Shown here piece by piece: positions 29,602 to 38,929 of a stretch of 64,000 nt of DNA. Under the pieces are notes generated by a model. It was not told the DNA's origin, did not search any database, and saw only the letters and a list, made by a program, of their open reading frames with translations. Within the stretch, counting starts at the first letter, position 1. Each line of letters opens with the position of its first letter. The stretch covers positions 62,001 through 126,000 of the forward strand of contig NZ_JHYY01000024.1 in the NCBI RefSeq assembly GCF_000621205.1, in the 5' to 3' direction. The translations under genes and the position numbers were made by a program. Origin of the DNA: Halotalea alkalilenta DSM 17697 (GTDB taxonomy: Bacteria > Pseudomonadota > Gammaproteobacteria > Pseudomonadales > Halomonadaceae).

Positions 29602-32466
29602 ATGAGCGATCGACAGCACGACTACAAGCACACCTTGAACCTGCCGAGCACCGATTTTCCGATGCGCGGCAACCTGCCGAGTCAGGAGCCCAAGCGACTC
29701 GCCCAGTGGACCGACATGGGGCTGTACGCCAAGCTCCGCGAGGTTCGTGCCGGCCGCGAGCGCTTCGTGCTCCACGATGGTCCTCCCTATGCCAATGGGA
29801 GCATCCATATCGGCCACGCGGTGAACAAGATCCTCAAGGACATCATCGTCAAGTCGAAGAGCATGGCGGGGTTCGATGCACCCTACGTGCCGGGCTGGGA
29901 CTGCCACGGCCTGCCGATCGAGCACAAGGTCGAGACCACCCACGGCAAGCATCTTCCCGCTGCGCGCGCGCGCGAGCTTTGTCGCGCCTACGCCGCGGAG
30001 CAGATCGAGGGCCAGAAGGCCGACTTCATCAGGCTGGGCGTGCTGGGCGATTGGGACAACCCCTACCGCACCATGGACTTCGCCAACGAGGCGGGCGAAA
30101 TCCGGGCGCTGGCGAAGATCGTCGAGCGCGGCTTCGTGTTCAAGGGGCTCAAGCCGGTCAACTGGTGCTTCGACTGCGCCTCGGCACTGGCCGAGGCCGA
30201 GGTCGAGTACCAGGACAAGGAGTCCGATGCGATCGACGTGGCCTTCCCGGTCGTCGATCCGCTGCGCTTGGCGGCCGCTTTCGGTGTCGACGCACTGGCC
30301 AAGCCGGCCGCGGTGGTGATCTGGACCACCACGCCTTGGACCATTCCGGCCAACCAGGCGCTCAACGTCCATCCTGACTTCACCTATGCGCTGGTGGACG
30401 TCGGCGAGCGCCTGCTGCTGCTGGCCGAGGAGCTGGTCGGAAGCTGCCTCGAGCGCTACGGTCTCGACGGCGAAATCATCGCCCGAGCGCCAGGCACCGC
30501 GCTGGAGCTGATCGAGTTCCACCATCCGCTGGCCGGTATCGATCCAGGATACGACCGCACTGCGCCGATCTACCTCGCCGACTACGTCGAACTCGGCGCC
30601 GGCTCTGGGGTGGTCCACTCGGCGCCGGCCTATGGCGAGGACGACTTCTACTCCTGCCGCCGCCATGGGATGAGCTTCGATGAGATCCTGAGCCCGGTGC
30701 AGGCCAACGGGGTCTATGCCGAATCCCTGCCGCTGTTCGGCGGCCAGTTCATCTGGAAGGCCAATCCCCGGGTCATCGCCGCGCTGGACGATGCAGGGCA
30801 ATTGCTCGCCCATCAACGCATCACTCACAGCTACATGCACTGCTGGCGACACAAGTCGCCTTTGATCTACCGCGCTACCGCGCAGTGGTTCGTGAGCATG
30901 GACAAGCCCTGCGCCGACGGCCGCAGCCTGCGCGAACTGGCGCTCGAGGGCATCGATGGCACGCGTTTCTATCCGGCCTGGGGCCAGGCCAGGCTGCACG
31001 GCATGATCGAGACCCGGCCCGACTGGTGCATCTCGCGCCAGCGCAACTGGGGCGTGCCGATTCCGTTCTTCCTCCATCGTGAGAGCGGCGAGCTGCATCC
31101 GCGCACCGTCGAGCTGATGGAGGAGGTCGCCCAGCGGGTCGAGCGCGAAGGCATCGAGGCCTGGTTCAAGCTCGATCCCGTCGAGCTCCTGGGCGCGCAG
31201 GCGTCCGACTACGAGAAGGTGCTCGACACCCTAGACGTCTGGTTCGACTCCGGCACCACCCACTACCATGTGCTGCGTGGTTCGCACCCGTTGGCCCATG
31301 CCGAAGGCCCGGCGGCGGATATCTACCTCGAAGGCTCGGACCAGCACCGCGGCTGGTTCCACTCTTCGCTGCTCACCGGCTCGGCGATCGACGGCCACCC
31401 GCCGTATCGAGCGCTGCTGACCCACGGCTTCACGGTCGATGCCCAAGGACGCAAGATGTCCAAGTCGGTCGGCAACGTGGTCGCTCCGCAGCAGGTCATG
31501 GACAAGCTCGGGGCCGACATCCTGCGGCTGTGGGTCGCTTCGACCGATTACTCAGGCGAGATGGCGGTCTCCGATGAAATCTTGAAGCGTACCGCCGACG
31601 CCTATCGGCGCATTCGCAACACCGCCCGCTTCATGCTCGCCAACCTGACCGGTTTCGATCCCGCGCGCGATATCGTCGAGCCGGAGCGGATGATCGCACT
31701 GGACCGCTGGGCGGTGGATCGCGCCGCCCAGCTCCAGGCGCGGGTGGAGAAGGCCTATACCGAGTATCGCTTCCTCGACGTCTACCAGCAGTTACTGAGC
31801 TTCTGCTCGAGGGACATGGGCAGCTTCTATCTCGATGTGATCAAGGACCGCCAGTACACCACCCAGGCGGATTCGCTGCCGCGGCGCAGCTGCCAGACCG
31901 CGCTCTATCACATCGCCCGGGCGCTCAGTCGCTGGATCGCGCCGATCCTCTCCTTCACCGCCGAGGAGATCCACGAGAACCTGCCGGGTGAAGGCGCCGA
32001 GAGCGTGCTGCTCGAGGAGTACTATCGCGAACTCGTCGAGCTGCCGCAGGACTTCGCCTATGGCCGCGCCTTCTGGGATCGGGTGATGGAGGTCAAGCAC
32101 GCGGTCAACAAGTGCCTCGAAGCCGCGCGTGGCGAAGGCCTAGTCAAGGGGTCACTGGATACCGAGGTGACGCTTTATGTGGACGAGGCGCTGCACTCGC
32201 TGCTCGCTCGCCTGGATCACGAGCTGCGCTTCGTGCTGATCACCTCCGAGGCTCGGCTGGAGCCGCTCGATCAGGCGGGTGAGGATGCGGCCGAGACCGA
32301 GATCGATGGCCTCAGGGTCAAGGTGATCGCAAGCCCGTGGCCTAAGTGCGAGCGCAGCTGGGAGCGGCGCCCCGACGTAGGCACCCATCCGGAGCACCCG
32401 ACGCTCTGCGAGCGCAGCATTCTCAACCTGCCGGGCGGTCCGGGCGAGGTACGGCGCTATGCCTGA
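29602..32466 (+). CDS. ileS: isoleucyl-tRNA synthetase (C-terminal zinc site altered)
   Basis: 954 residues, the usual bacterial class Ia IleRS. The HIGH motif is in [10 protein letters not shown] (~64-73), the KMSKS loop in [10 protein letters not shown], and the CP1 editing domain has the [11 protein letters not shown] stretch. The C-terminal zinc finger, normally two CxxC pairs, reads CERS ... CERS here: the second cysteine of each pair is Ser (codons AGC near 32355 and 32416). So the usual four-Cys site cannot form as in E. coli. The gene is otherwise intact and overlaps lspA by 8 bases. Confidence 0.97.
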   Translation: MSDRQHDYKHTLNLPSTDFPMRGNLPSQEPKRLAQWTDMGLYAKLREVRAGRERFVLHDGPPYANGSIHIGHAVNKILKDIIVKSKSMAGFDAPYVPGWDCHGLPIEHKVETTHGKHLPAARARELCRAYAAEQIEGQKADFIRLGVLGDWDNPYRTMDFANEAGEIRALAKIVERGFVFKGLKPVNWCFDCASALAEAEVEYQDKESDAIDVAFPVVDPLRLAAAFGVDALAKPAAVVIWTTTPWTIPANQALNVHPDFTYALVDVGERLLLLAEELVGSCLERYGLDGEIIARAPGTALELIEFHHPLAGIDPGYDRTAPIYLADYVELGAGSGVVHSAPAYGEDDFYSCRRHGMSFDEILSPVQANGVYAESLPLFGGQFIWKANPRVIAALDDAGQLLAHQRITHSYMHCWRHKSPLIYRATAQWFVSMDKPCADGRSLRELALEGIDGTRFYPAWGQARLHGMIETRPDWCISRQRNWGVPIPFFLHRESGELHPRTVELMEEVAQRVEREGIEAWFKLDPVELLGAQASDYEKVLDTLDVWFDSGTTHYHVLRGSHPLAHAEGPAADIYLEGSDQHRGWFHSSLLTGSAIDGHPPYRALLTHGFTVDAQGRKMSKSVGNVVAPQQVMDKLGADILRLWVASTDYSGEMAVSDEILKRTADAYRRIRNTARFMLANLTGFDPARDIVEPERMIALDRWAVDRAAQLQARVEKAYTEYRFLDVYQQLLSFCSRDMGSFYLDVIKDRQYTTQADSLPRRSCQTALYHIARALSRWIAPILSFTAEEIHENLPGEGAESVLLEEYYRELVELPQDFAYGRAFWDRVMEVKHAVNKCLEAARGEGLVKGSLDTEVTLYVDEALHSLLARLDHELRFVLITSEARLEPLDQAGEDAAETEIDGLRVKVIASPWPKCERSWERRPDVGTHPEHPTLCERSILNLPGGPGEVRRYA

Positions 32467-32989
32467 TCTCGATAAGCATTCCTTAGCGCCGATGCGCGCT
32501 CCGCTGCGCTGGCTGTGGCTGGCACTGGCGGTGATCGTGGTCGATCTCGGCACCAAGGCACTGGCCTCGAGCCTGCTCGTCTATGCCCAGCCGGTGGTGG
32601 TGATCGAGGGATTCTTCGACCTGACGCTTTTACATAACTACGGCGCCGCGTTCAGCTTTCTCGCCGACCACTCCGGCTGGCAGCGCTGGCTGTTCGCCCT
32701 GATCGCGATCGGCGCGGCGGTGGGGCTGAGCATATGGATGTCGCGGCTCAAGCAGGGCGAAACCCTGGTGGCGGTGGCGCTGGCGTTGATCATCGGCGGT
32801 GCGGTCGGCAATCTGTTCGATCGCATGGTGCACGGCTACGTGGTCGACTTTTTCTCGTTCCACTGGCGCAGGGCCTATTACTACCCGGCATTCAACATCG
32901 CCGACAGCGCGATCTGCGTCGGCGCGGTCGGGTTGATCTGGGATGCGCTGCGCGGTCGTCGCGGCCGGCAAGAGGAGGGGCAGTCATGA
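32459..32989 (+). CDS. lspA: lipoprotein signal peptidase (signal peptidase II)
   Basis: 176 residues with four membrane segments. LspA cleaves prolipoprotein signal peptides in the inner membrane. The catalytic Asp pair is in VVDFFSFHW (D130) and [12 protein letters not shown] (D149), with the [10 protein letters not shown] motif before them. It overlaps the end of ileS by 8 bases and the start of fkpB by 4 (ATGA). Confidence 0.96.
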   Translation: MPDLDKHSLAPMRAPLRWLWLALAVIVVDLGTKALASSLLVYAQPVVVIEGFFDLTLLHNYGAAFSFLADHSGWQRWLFALIAIGAAVGLSIWMSRLKQGETLVAVALALIIGGAVGNLFDRMVHGYVVDFFSFHWRRAYYYPAFNIADSAICVGAVGLIWDALRGRRGRQEEGQS

Positions 32990-33450
32990 GTGGAATCGAG
33001 CACGATCTTACCCGGATCGGCGAGGGCACCTCGGTGGTGCTCCATTTCACCCTGATGCTCGAGGATGGCACCGTGGTCGATTCGACCCGCGACGGTCGTC
33101 CCGCCGAGTTCGACTTCGGTGACGGCAACCTGCCCCCAGGTTTCGAGCAGCCGCTCAGGGGGCTGGGTAGCGGCGAGAGTGGTCGTTTCGAGGTCATCCC
33201 CGAGCACGCCTTCGGCCAGTACAATCCGCAGAACGTGCAGATGCTCGATCGTAGCGCCTTCGATGCCTCGATCGAGCTCGAAACGGGCACCGTGGTCTCG
33301 TTCTCCGAGCCGGGGGGCGGTGAGCTGCCCGGAGTGATCAAGACGGTCGAAGGGGATCGGATCGAGGTCGATTTCAATCATCCGCTCGCCGGACGCACCC
33401 TGCTGTTCGACGTCGAGGTGCTCGAGGTTCGCCCGCTGACCACCCACTGA
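32986..33450 (+). CDS. fkpB: FKBP-type peptidyl-prolyl isomerase (SlpA/FkpB)
   Basis: 154 residues, the SlyD/SlpA subgroup: an FKBP half-domain (VVLHFTLMLEDGTVVDSTRDG), the inserted-in-flap domain in the middle (EHAFGQYNP ... VEGDRIEVDFNHPLAG) and a return strand. It lacks the His-rich metal tail of SlyD. The start is ATG 32986 overlapping lspA. In many gammaproteobacteria ispH follows directly; here it does not. Confidence 0.94.
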   Translation: MSGIEHDLTRIGEGTSVVLHFTLMLEDGTVVDSTRDGRPAEFDFGDGNLPPGFEQPLRGLGSGESGRFEVIPEHAFGQYNPQNVQMLDRSAFDASIELETGTVVSFSEPGGGELPGVIKTVEGDRIEVDFNHPLAGRTLLFDVEVLEVRPLTTH

Positions 33451-33478
33451 GCATCTTCCCGCCGAAGCCTTCGATTCT

Positions 33479-33504
33479 AGCTGCGCCCCTCGGCGCAGCT
33501 TTTC
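33479..33504 (+). terminator. intrinsic terminator after fkpB
   Basis: AGCTGCGCC-CCTC-GGCGCAGCT followed by TTTCG; it ends the ribF-ileS-lspA-fkpB unit. Confidence 0.8.
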
Positions 33505-33588
33505 GTTTGATTCCTTACGACTCAAACCGTTGCCTGCCTGGCCGATGGCTATCTCGAGTGGCGCTGCCGCGCCGCCAGGGAGCCTTGC

Positions 33589-33972
33589 ATGCGCGATTTC
33601 TTGATATCCGATGCTGCCGGTCGCCAGCGCGGTGCCTCGCTGATCGAGGCGCTCGCGGCGGTGGCGATCGCCGCTGTCGGCGTCACAGCGCTGGTAGCCG
33701 CGCTAGAGGCGGCGCTCGGACGTGGGCAGCTGCTGCGCGAGCGCAGCCTGGGCACCTCGGCGATCGGGATGCTGCTCGAGGCCCAGCGTGGAGTACCCGC
33801 ATCATCGGTCACCCCTGCGCCATTGGGCGGCGGGGTGACGCTCTGTCGGCGTGCCGATGACGGCGTGATGCTCGTCTGGCTGGTGTGGCCGAGAAGGCCC
33901 GGCTTGGCACCGCCGGCCTGCAGCGAGGGAGAGCCAGCCGGGGCGATCGGGCTTTCGGGGGCCGCGCCTTGA
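33589..33972 (+). CDS. type IV pilus minor pilin, PilV-like
   Basis: 127 residues. A short leader ends at a prepilin peptidase site G|ASLIEALAAVAIAAVG (residues ~15-30), with Glu at mature position +5 and a following hydrophobic helix. Two Cys in the C-terminal half may form a disulfide. The layout and its place before PilW- and PilX-like genes suggest the PilV role: priming pilus assembly at the inner membrane. Its stop overlaps the next gene's TTG start by 4 bases. Identity is by context and fold, not strong sequence match. Confidence 0.75.
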   Translation: MRDFLISDAAGRQRGASLIEALAAVAIAAVGVTALVAALEAALGRGQLLRERSLGTSAIGMLLEAQRGVPASSVTPAPLGGGVTLCRRADDGVMLVWLVWPRRPGLAPPACSEGEPAGAIGLSGAAP

Positions 33973-34763
33973 GCGATCAACACGGCTTCTCCCTGGTCGA
34001 GACCCTTGCGGCGCTCGCGATCGGTGCGCTGCTGGTGGCCACGCTGCTCGAGGCACACGCCGTGATGCAGCAGCGAGTCCGTTACGAAGCGGCACGCTGG
34101 CAGGCCTTCGAGCGGGTCAGAGTCGCTGCCCTGCTGCTCGAGGACGAACTGCGCCTGGCCGGTTTCTGGGGTGGGATACCCGCTGACCGAAGCACTGCCA
34201 TGCCGGCGGCAGTGACGGGAGGCGGCGGCCGGGTGGTCTGCCGGGGCTCACCCTGTGCGATGCCGGGAGAAGACCGGTTGGCGCCGGCGGGCGGTAGGGA
34301 AAGCGCGCTGATCGTGCGCTTCGCGCGCGCCGGCGGTGATCCGATGGCCGCGGGACTGCCGCTACTTTTCGCCGAGGCCCAGGGCGCGCAGTGGCATCAC
34401 TACGCCGCTGGTTACTACCTCGATGGCGATGGGCCCGGGCTCTATCTGCGCATTGCCGGGCGAACCCTGGCGCAGGAGATGGTTCGTGGGATCACAGGAC
34501 TTCACTGTGAGTATGGGATGGCAGACGACGCGAACGGCCAGTCCTTCGCTTTCGTCGCCGCCGAGCGGGTGAATGACTGGCGAAGGGCGGTGGCGGTGCG
34601 CTGTACGCTGCGGGCGGTGAGTGATCCGCTGGGCTTCGCCGGTGGCGGCATCGATCAGGTCGAAGCCGAGCGCAGCCTGCTGGTGGTGCTGCGCAACCCG
34701 TTGGATCAGCATCTCGCGGCGAGCAGGCTCGAGGCGCTCTCGATCTTCGAGGAGCGCGAGTGA
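33969..34763 (+). CDS. type IV pilus minor pilin, PilW-like
   Basis: 264 residues from TTG 33969, which overlaps the pilV-like stop. The leader is very short: MSDQHG, then cleavage, then FSLVETLAALAIGALLVATLLEA with Glu at +5. The large C-terminal region has a Cys pair in VVCRGSPC and a motif like the PilW family (LLLEDELRLAGFWG). It is likely part of the minor-pilin priming complex. An in-frame upstream extension lacks pilin character, so TTG is chosen. Confidence 0.78.
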   Translation: MSDQHGFSLVETLAALAIGALLVATLLEAHAVMQQRVRYEAARWQAFERVRVAALLLEDELRLAGFWGGIPADRSTAMPAAVTGGGGRVVCRGSPCAMPGEDRLAPAGGRESALIVRFARAGGDPMAAGLPLLFAEAQGAQWHHYAAGYYLDGDGPGLYLRIAGRTLAQEMVRGITGLHCEYGMADDANGQSFAFVAAERVNDWRRAVAVRCTLRAVSDPLGFAGGGIDQVEAERSLLVVLRNPLDQHLAASRLEALSIFEERE

Positions 34764-35206
34764 GCGTCGCGTCGCGCCAGTCGGGCATCGTGCTGCCCAT
34801 GGTGCTGGTATTGCTGATGACCTTGTCGCCGCTGCTCGATGCCTTGATCCAACGCCTGGAGCGGGAGCCGCCCGCGCTGTGGGCAGAGCAGCTTCGCCTC
34901 GAACGACTGGCCCTGCTCGAGCGCGAGATGGATGCCGCCTGGCGGCGGCTGGGAGAAAGCGATGCGGGCTACGGACGTTGGCAGCGGCTCGATGAGGGCG
35001 GGCAGACGGTGATCGCAGTGGTACCGCTCGGGCCCGAGCGGCGCTGCGAAGGACTCGAGCGCCCGCGCTGCAGAGAGATCGAGATTTCCATCGAGTATCG
35101 GGACGAGGGCGGTCTCTTCTCCAGGCTGGTACGCGGTGGCGTGGTGGTCGAGTCGCCCGATAGCGGACGCTTGCTGCTGCCGGGCTACTGGGCGCTGCAG
35201 CGCTGA
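34760..35206 (+). CDS. type IV pilus assembly protein, PilX-like
   Basis: 148 residues from GTG 34760, overlapping the pilW-like stop by 4 bases. Leader MSVASRQSG, then IVLPMVLVLLMTL, with no Glu at mature +5, as expected for the tip-type pilins (PilX/GspK). A Cys pair is in RRCEGLERPRC. Its stop lies 21 bases past the stop of the opposing FimT-like gene, so the two genes overlap tail to tail. Confidence 0.65.
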   Translation: MSVASRQSGIVLPMVLVLLMTLSPLLDALIQRLEREPPALWAEQLRLERLALLEREMDAAWRRLGESDAGYGRWQRLDEGGQTVIAVVPLGPERRCEGLERPRCREIEISIEYRDEGGLFSRLVRGGVVVESPDSGRLLLPGYWALQR

Positions 35207-35673
35207 TCGCGCTCGACCCAGTCCATGCGCGGTCTGCCTACGCGGTTGAGTACCAGCTGCCAGCCTTGGCGCAGTGGCGTGCAGAGTGTGAAGGTGGCAT
35301 TGAGCACGCTCGCGGCCGGGTGTGCGCTGAAATCGAGCGCGGTCGCCGGACCATGGAGGGTAATGCGCGCTCGGGGGGTGAAGGCGCTGATCATTTGCCC
35401 CGAAACCGGGTCAAGCAGCAGTGCGCCTCGCTCCCAGCGCTCTGCGCAGCGCTCGGCATCGGCGCTGGCGCAGAGCCGAAGCCTGCGTCCCTCGAGCAGG
35501 CTTTGCAGCCGGGCGCGCTCGATCAGGCCCGCCAGTGCCTGACGGTCGGCCTCGGCATGCCGGGCATCGAGCCAGCGACGGGCGCCATCGACGGCGTACA
35601 GCGCGGTCGCCGAGGCAAGGGTCAGGGCCAGCAGCAGCGATGGCAGGCTCGCGCCCGCGTCAGGAGTCGGCAT
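35185..35673 (-). CDS. FimT/FimU (GspH)-type pseudopilin, atypical N-terminus
   Basis: 162 residues from ATG 35673. The N-terminus MPTPDAG|ASLPSLLLALTLASATALYAVD has a plausible prepilin cleavage site, but mature +5 is Ser instead of the usual Glu. The sequence LIERARLQSLLEGRRLRLC corresponds to the GspH/FimT region that follows the helix. Four cysteines follow, in CASADAERC, TLC and RCSAQ. It is convergent with and overlaps the pilX-like gene by 22 bases, instead of leading the cluster as in Pseudomonas. The start has a weak ribosome site. Confidence 0.68.
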   Translation of the reverse strand: MPTPDAGASLPSLLLALTLASATALYAVDGARRWLDARHAEADRQALAGLIERARLQSLLEGRRLRLCASADAERCAERWERGALLLDPVSGQMISAFTPRARITLHGPATALDFSAHPAASVLNATFTLCTPLRQGWQLVLNRVGRPRMDWVERDQRCSAQ

Positions 35674-35740
35674 GATGGGTTCGCGATAGCGGTCGGATAT
35701 CGTCTCCATCGGCACCGACGAGGCAGGATTGAACGCGACC

Positions 35741-35983
35741 TCAGTGCCTGCGCGGTGGCTTTGGCCCGAGTCGCGCATGCTCGGAGTTGCAGTAGTAGTG
35801 ATGCGAAGCATCCGCTGCCCGTACCGCCTCGCTGGCAGGCAGGTGCAGGCCGCAGTGGGAGCAGCGAATCGAGGCAATGCTGCGCGGCGCCCTGGTCTCG
35901 GCGCGTGACTGGAGTCGGCGATAGTGACGGTAGCACCGGTAGAGCAGGTAGATCAGTGCGGCCAGGATCAGCAGGCGCAGCAT
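35741..35983 (-). CDS. PP0621-family small membrane-anchored zinc-ribbon protein
   Basis: 80 residues. An N-terminal membrane helix (LLILAALIYLLYRCYRHYRR) is followed by a basic linker and a Cys-containing motif, IRCSHCGLHLP ... HYYCNSEH, that looks like a small metal ribbon. AAGGAG with 9-base spacing supports ATG 35983. This arrangement is shared by conserved proteins of the PP0621 type in pseudomonads and relatives; function unknown. Confidence 0.72.
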   Translation of the reverse strand: MLRLLILAALIYLLYRCYRHYRRLQSRAETRAPRSIASIRCSHCGLHLPASEAVRAADASHHYYCNSEHARLGPKPPRRH

Positions 35984-36187
35984 CGGGCGGCACTCCTTGA
36001 AAGTGATACGGCGGTTTTGACAGCGTCGTGGCAAAGATCACAATAAGAGCAAAGTAGCGCCGCGATGCGCGGTTACTATACCAACACAAGGTCGTTGACG
36101 GGATGTCGTCGGCAACGTCGTTGACAAACCGCGTCAGGGAATCTCGACGCGATGAAAGCGCTCCCGGCGAGCGGCACGAGGACTAAA

Positions 36188-37840
36188 ATGCGGCAACTGA
36201 TCACAGTGATGGCCCAGTGCGACCCGCTGGTCGGCGACATCGAAGGCAACGCCGTGCGGGCGGTGGAGGCGGTGCGAGAGGCGAGCATCGAGCATCATGC
36301 CGACGTCGTGGTGTTCCCCGAGCTGTTCCTGGTCGGCTACTCGCCGGAGGACCTGCTGCTGCGCGAGGCGCTCGAAGCCCGCGTGAGCAAGGCCCGCGCG
36401 CTGATGGCAAGCCGCATGGTGCCGGGGGTGCTGGTGGTGATCGGCTATCCAGGCCTGCGTGGGAGCCGGCTTTACAATCTCGCCGGAGCGCTGCGCGACG
36501 GCGAGTGGATCGCCGAGTACGCCAAGCAGGCGCTGCCCAACTATGGCGTGTTCGACGAACGGCGCTACTTTGCGACGGGCGATGCGCTTTGTGTGGTCGA
36601 GCACCAGGGCGTTCGCCTCGGGCTTTCGATCTGCGAGGACCTGTGGCTCGCCGAGCCGGCCGCCGGCTATGCCGGCCGAGTCGACCTGCTGCTCTCGCTC
36701 AATTGCTCCCCCTGGCATCTCGGCAAGCTCGACGAGCGTATCGAGGTGATCAGCGAGCGTGCACGCGCGATCTCGACCCCGATCGCCTATGTCCATCAGG
36801 TGGGCGGACAGGACGATCTGGTCTTCGACGGCGCCTCGTTCGCCTTGGATCGCGATGGCAGGCTTCAGGTCCAGGCGCCGGCATGGGAAGAGGGGCTGAT
36901 GCCGCTGCGGCTGGTCGATGAGGGGAGCGGCTGGCAGCTGGCGCCCGGTGAGCGAGCGCGGATCGCACAGGACGAAGAGTCCCTCTACTGCGCATTGGTG
37001 GTGGGCCTGCGTGAATACGTGCGCAAGAGCGGTTTCGCCGGTGTGGTGCTGGGGCTCTCCGGTGGCATCGACTCGGCGCTGTCGCTCGCGGTCGCGGTGG
37101 ATGCGCTCGGCGCTGAGCGGGTCAGGGCGGTGATGATGCCGTATCGCTATACCGCCGATATGTCGCGCGACGATGCGGCGACGCAGGCGCGTGGCCTCGG
37201 TGTCGCCTTCGAGGAGCTGCCGATCGGTGCAGCGGTGGAGGCACTCGATGCGATCCTCGGCGAGAGCTTCGCCCCGCTCGGGCCGCCTTCGGCCCAGGAC
37301 GTCACCGAGCAGAATCTCCAGGCTCGGGTGCGCGGTACCCTTTTGATGGCTCTGGCCAACCGTCGTGGGCTGATGGTGCTGACCACTGGCAACAAGAGCG
37401 AGATGGCGGTTGGCTACGCCACGCTGTACGGCGACATGGTCGGTGGCTACAGCGTGCTCAAGGATCTCTACAAGACCCAGGTCTATCGCCTCGCGCGCTG
37501 GCGTAACGCCCAGGACGAGAACGGTGCGCCAGTGATCCAGCCGAGGGTGATCGAGCGCGCGCCCTCGGCGGAACTCGCCGAAGGGCAGCTGGACAGTGAT
37601 TCGTTGCCGGACTATCCGACGCTGGATGCGATCCTCGTGCGCTACATCGAGCAGGACCAGAGCCTGGAGGCGATCGTCGCCGAAGGGTTCGAACGCGAGG
37701 CGGTCGAGCGAGTGGTGGCGCTGGTCGATCGCAATGAATTCAAGCGCCGTCAATCCGCGCCGGGGGTGCGAGTCTCCAAGCGCGCCTTCGGGCGTGAGCG
37801 GCGCTACCCGATCGTCAACGGTTGGAAGCCGGGGGATTGA
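36188..37840 (+). CDS. nadE: glutamine-dependent NAD+ synthetase
   Basis: 550 residues in two domains. The N-terminal nitrilase-type glutaminase has its catalytic triad at Glu45 (FPELFLVGYSPED), Lys113 (EYAKQALPNYG) and Cys149 (LSICEDLW). The C-terminal NAD synthase has the ATP P-loop GLSGGIDSAL and TTGNKSEMAVGYATLYGD. It amidates NaAD to NAD+ using glutamine as ammonia donor. ATG 36188 has GAGG 6 bases upstream; ATG 36152 lacks one. Confidence 0.95.
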   Translation: MRQLITVMAQCDPLVGDIEGNAVRAVEAVREASIEHHADVVVFPELFLVGYSPEDLLLREALEARVSKARALMASRMVPGVLVVIGYPGLRGSRLYNLAGALRDGEWIAEYAKQALPNYGVFDERRYFATGDALCVVEHQGVRLGLSICEDLWLAEPAAGYAGRVDLLLSLNCSPWHLGKLDERIEVISERARAISTPIAYVHQVGGQDDLVFDGASFALDRDGRLQVQAPAWEEGLMPLRLVDEGSGWQLAPGERARIAQDEESLYCALVVGLREYVRKSGFAGVVLGLSGGIDSALSLAVAVDALGAERVRAVMMPYRYTADMSRDDAATQARGLGVAFEELPIGAAVEALDAILGESFAPLGPPSAQDVTEQNLQARVRGTLLMALANRRGLMVLTTGNKSEMAVGYATLYGDMVGGYSVLKDLYKTQVYRLARWRNAQDENGAPVIQPRVIERAPSAELAEGQLDSDSLPDYPTLDAILVRYIEQDQSLEAIVAEGFEREAVERVVALVDRNEFKRRQSAPGVRVSKRAFGRERRYPIVNGWKPGD

Positions 37841-37897
37841 GCCTGCGACTTCGTCCCGGCGGCCGTCGGACGCCGGGACGAGGTGGTCTGCAAGTGC

Positions 37898-38701
37898 TCA
37901 GCCTTCGAGCGAAAGGCTGCCGCCCACGTAGCGCGGCTGGAAGGTCTGGCCATTGAGGCGTGAGTAGTCCGGCGCATTGTGGATCAGGATCGCGAGGGTC
38001 TCACGCGCGCGATCGATCATGCCCAGCCCCATGTAGCCCTCGATCATCGCGGCGAGGGCGTCGTCGCTGCCCTGCGCCTGCGGGTAGTGCTCGATCACCC
38101 AGCGCCCACGCTCGACCGCTGCCACGTAGGCCTGCTTGCGCAGGTAGAAGTCAGCGACCTGCAGCTCGCTGCGCGCGAGCACGTTGCGCAGATAGATGAT
38201 CCGCTGGCGCGCATCGGCGGCGTAGGGGCTATCGGGGAAGCGGCGCACCACCTCGCCAAGGTCAGCGTAGGCGTCGCGGGTGGAGCCTAGGTCGCGCTTG
38301 GAGATGTCGATCAGGTCGAGGCCCTCGAGGCTGAACCGTCCCGCCTGCCAGGCGGCCAGTCCGCGCATGTAGTAAGCGTAATCGACCTGGGGGTGGTCCG
38401 GGTGCAGGCGGATGAACCGGGTCGAGGCGGCGCGCGCCGATTCCCAGTTGCTGATCTGGTAGTAGCCGTAGATCAGCTCGAGCTGCGCCTGCTGGGCGTA
38501 GTCGCCGAACGGGTAGCGGCTGTCGAGGGTTTCGAGCTGGGTCACCGCGGCGGAGTAGCGGCCATTGTCCAGGGACTGCTGCGCCTGCTGGTAGAGCTGC
38601 TGCTCTGGCACGTCGGGGATCGAATCCTGGGTGTCGCTGCTGGCGCAACCGACCAGCATGGCGGCGGCCAGCGCGAGAGCACTCAGTTGAAAGGCGCGCA
38701 T
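37898..38701 (-). CDS. bamD: outer-membrane assembly lipoprotein BamD
   Basis: ~267 residues. The lipoprotein signal ends in LVGC (Cys19), so it is lipidated and held at the inner face of the outer membrane. The rest is tetratricopeptide-like helices (LYQQAQQSLDNGRYSAAVTQLE; RYPFGDYAQQAQLELIYGYY). BamD is the essential partner of BamA in beta-barrel insertion. ATG 38701 has GAGGA 5 bases upstream; ATG 38704, directly before it, is nearly equal. Divergent from rluD, the conserved arrangement. Confidence 0.95.
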   Translation of the reverse strand: MRAFQLSALALAAAMLVGCASSDTQDSIPDVPEQQLYQQAQQSLDNGRYSAAVTQLETLDSRYPFGDYAQQAQLELIYGYYQISNWESARAASTRFIRLHPDHPQVDYAYYMRGLAAWQAGRFSLEGLDLIDISKRDLGSTRDAYADLGEVVRRFPDSPYAADARQRIIYLRNVLARSELQVADFYLRKQAYVAAVERGRWVIEHYPQAQGSDDALAAMIEGYMGLGMIDRARETLAILIHNAPDYSRLNGQTFQPRYVGGSLSLEG

Positions 38702-38929
38702 CATCTTCCTCGTGTCGGGCAAACCGCGGCGCACATGATAGAATTCGCCGCCGCTGTACATCATCGGGATTGCCGCGCGAGCGGGAAAACCGGCCTCTGC
38801 CGGCTTCTCCTGCGCGGAAAGCCGCCCCACTATAAAACACCGTGCGACGTTAGAACACCGTCCCGCTTCGACGCGGATGCCGGTGATACGCCCAGCCGCC
38901 GTTTGTCGAGCCAGGAGTTGCCCCAGCCC

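Noticed and set aside
36092..36126. Direct repeat GTCGTTGAC twice, 24 bases apart, upstream of nadE
   Set aside because: Short, and no regulator next to it; chance is likely at this GC content.
38782..38808. CCGGC...GCCGG hairpin with T-run upstream of bamD
   Set aside because: Lies between two divergent genes where no transcript should end; kept as a minor inverted repeat only.
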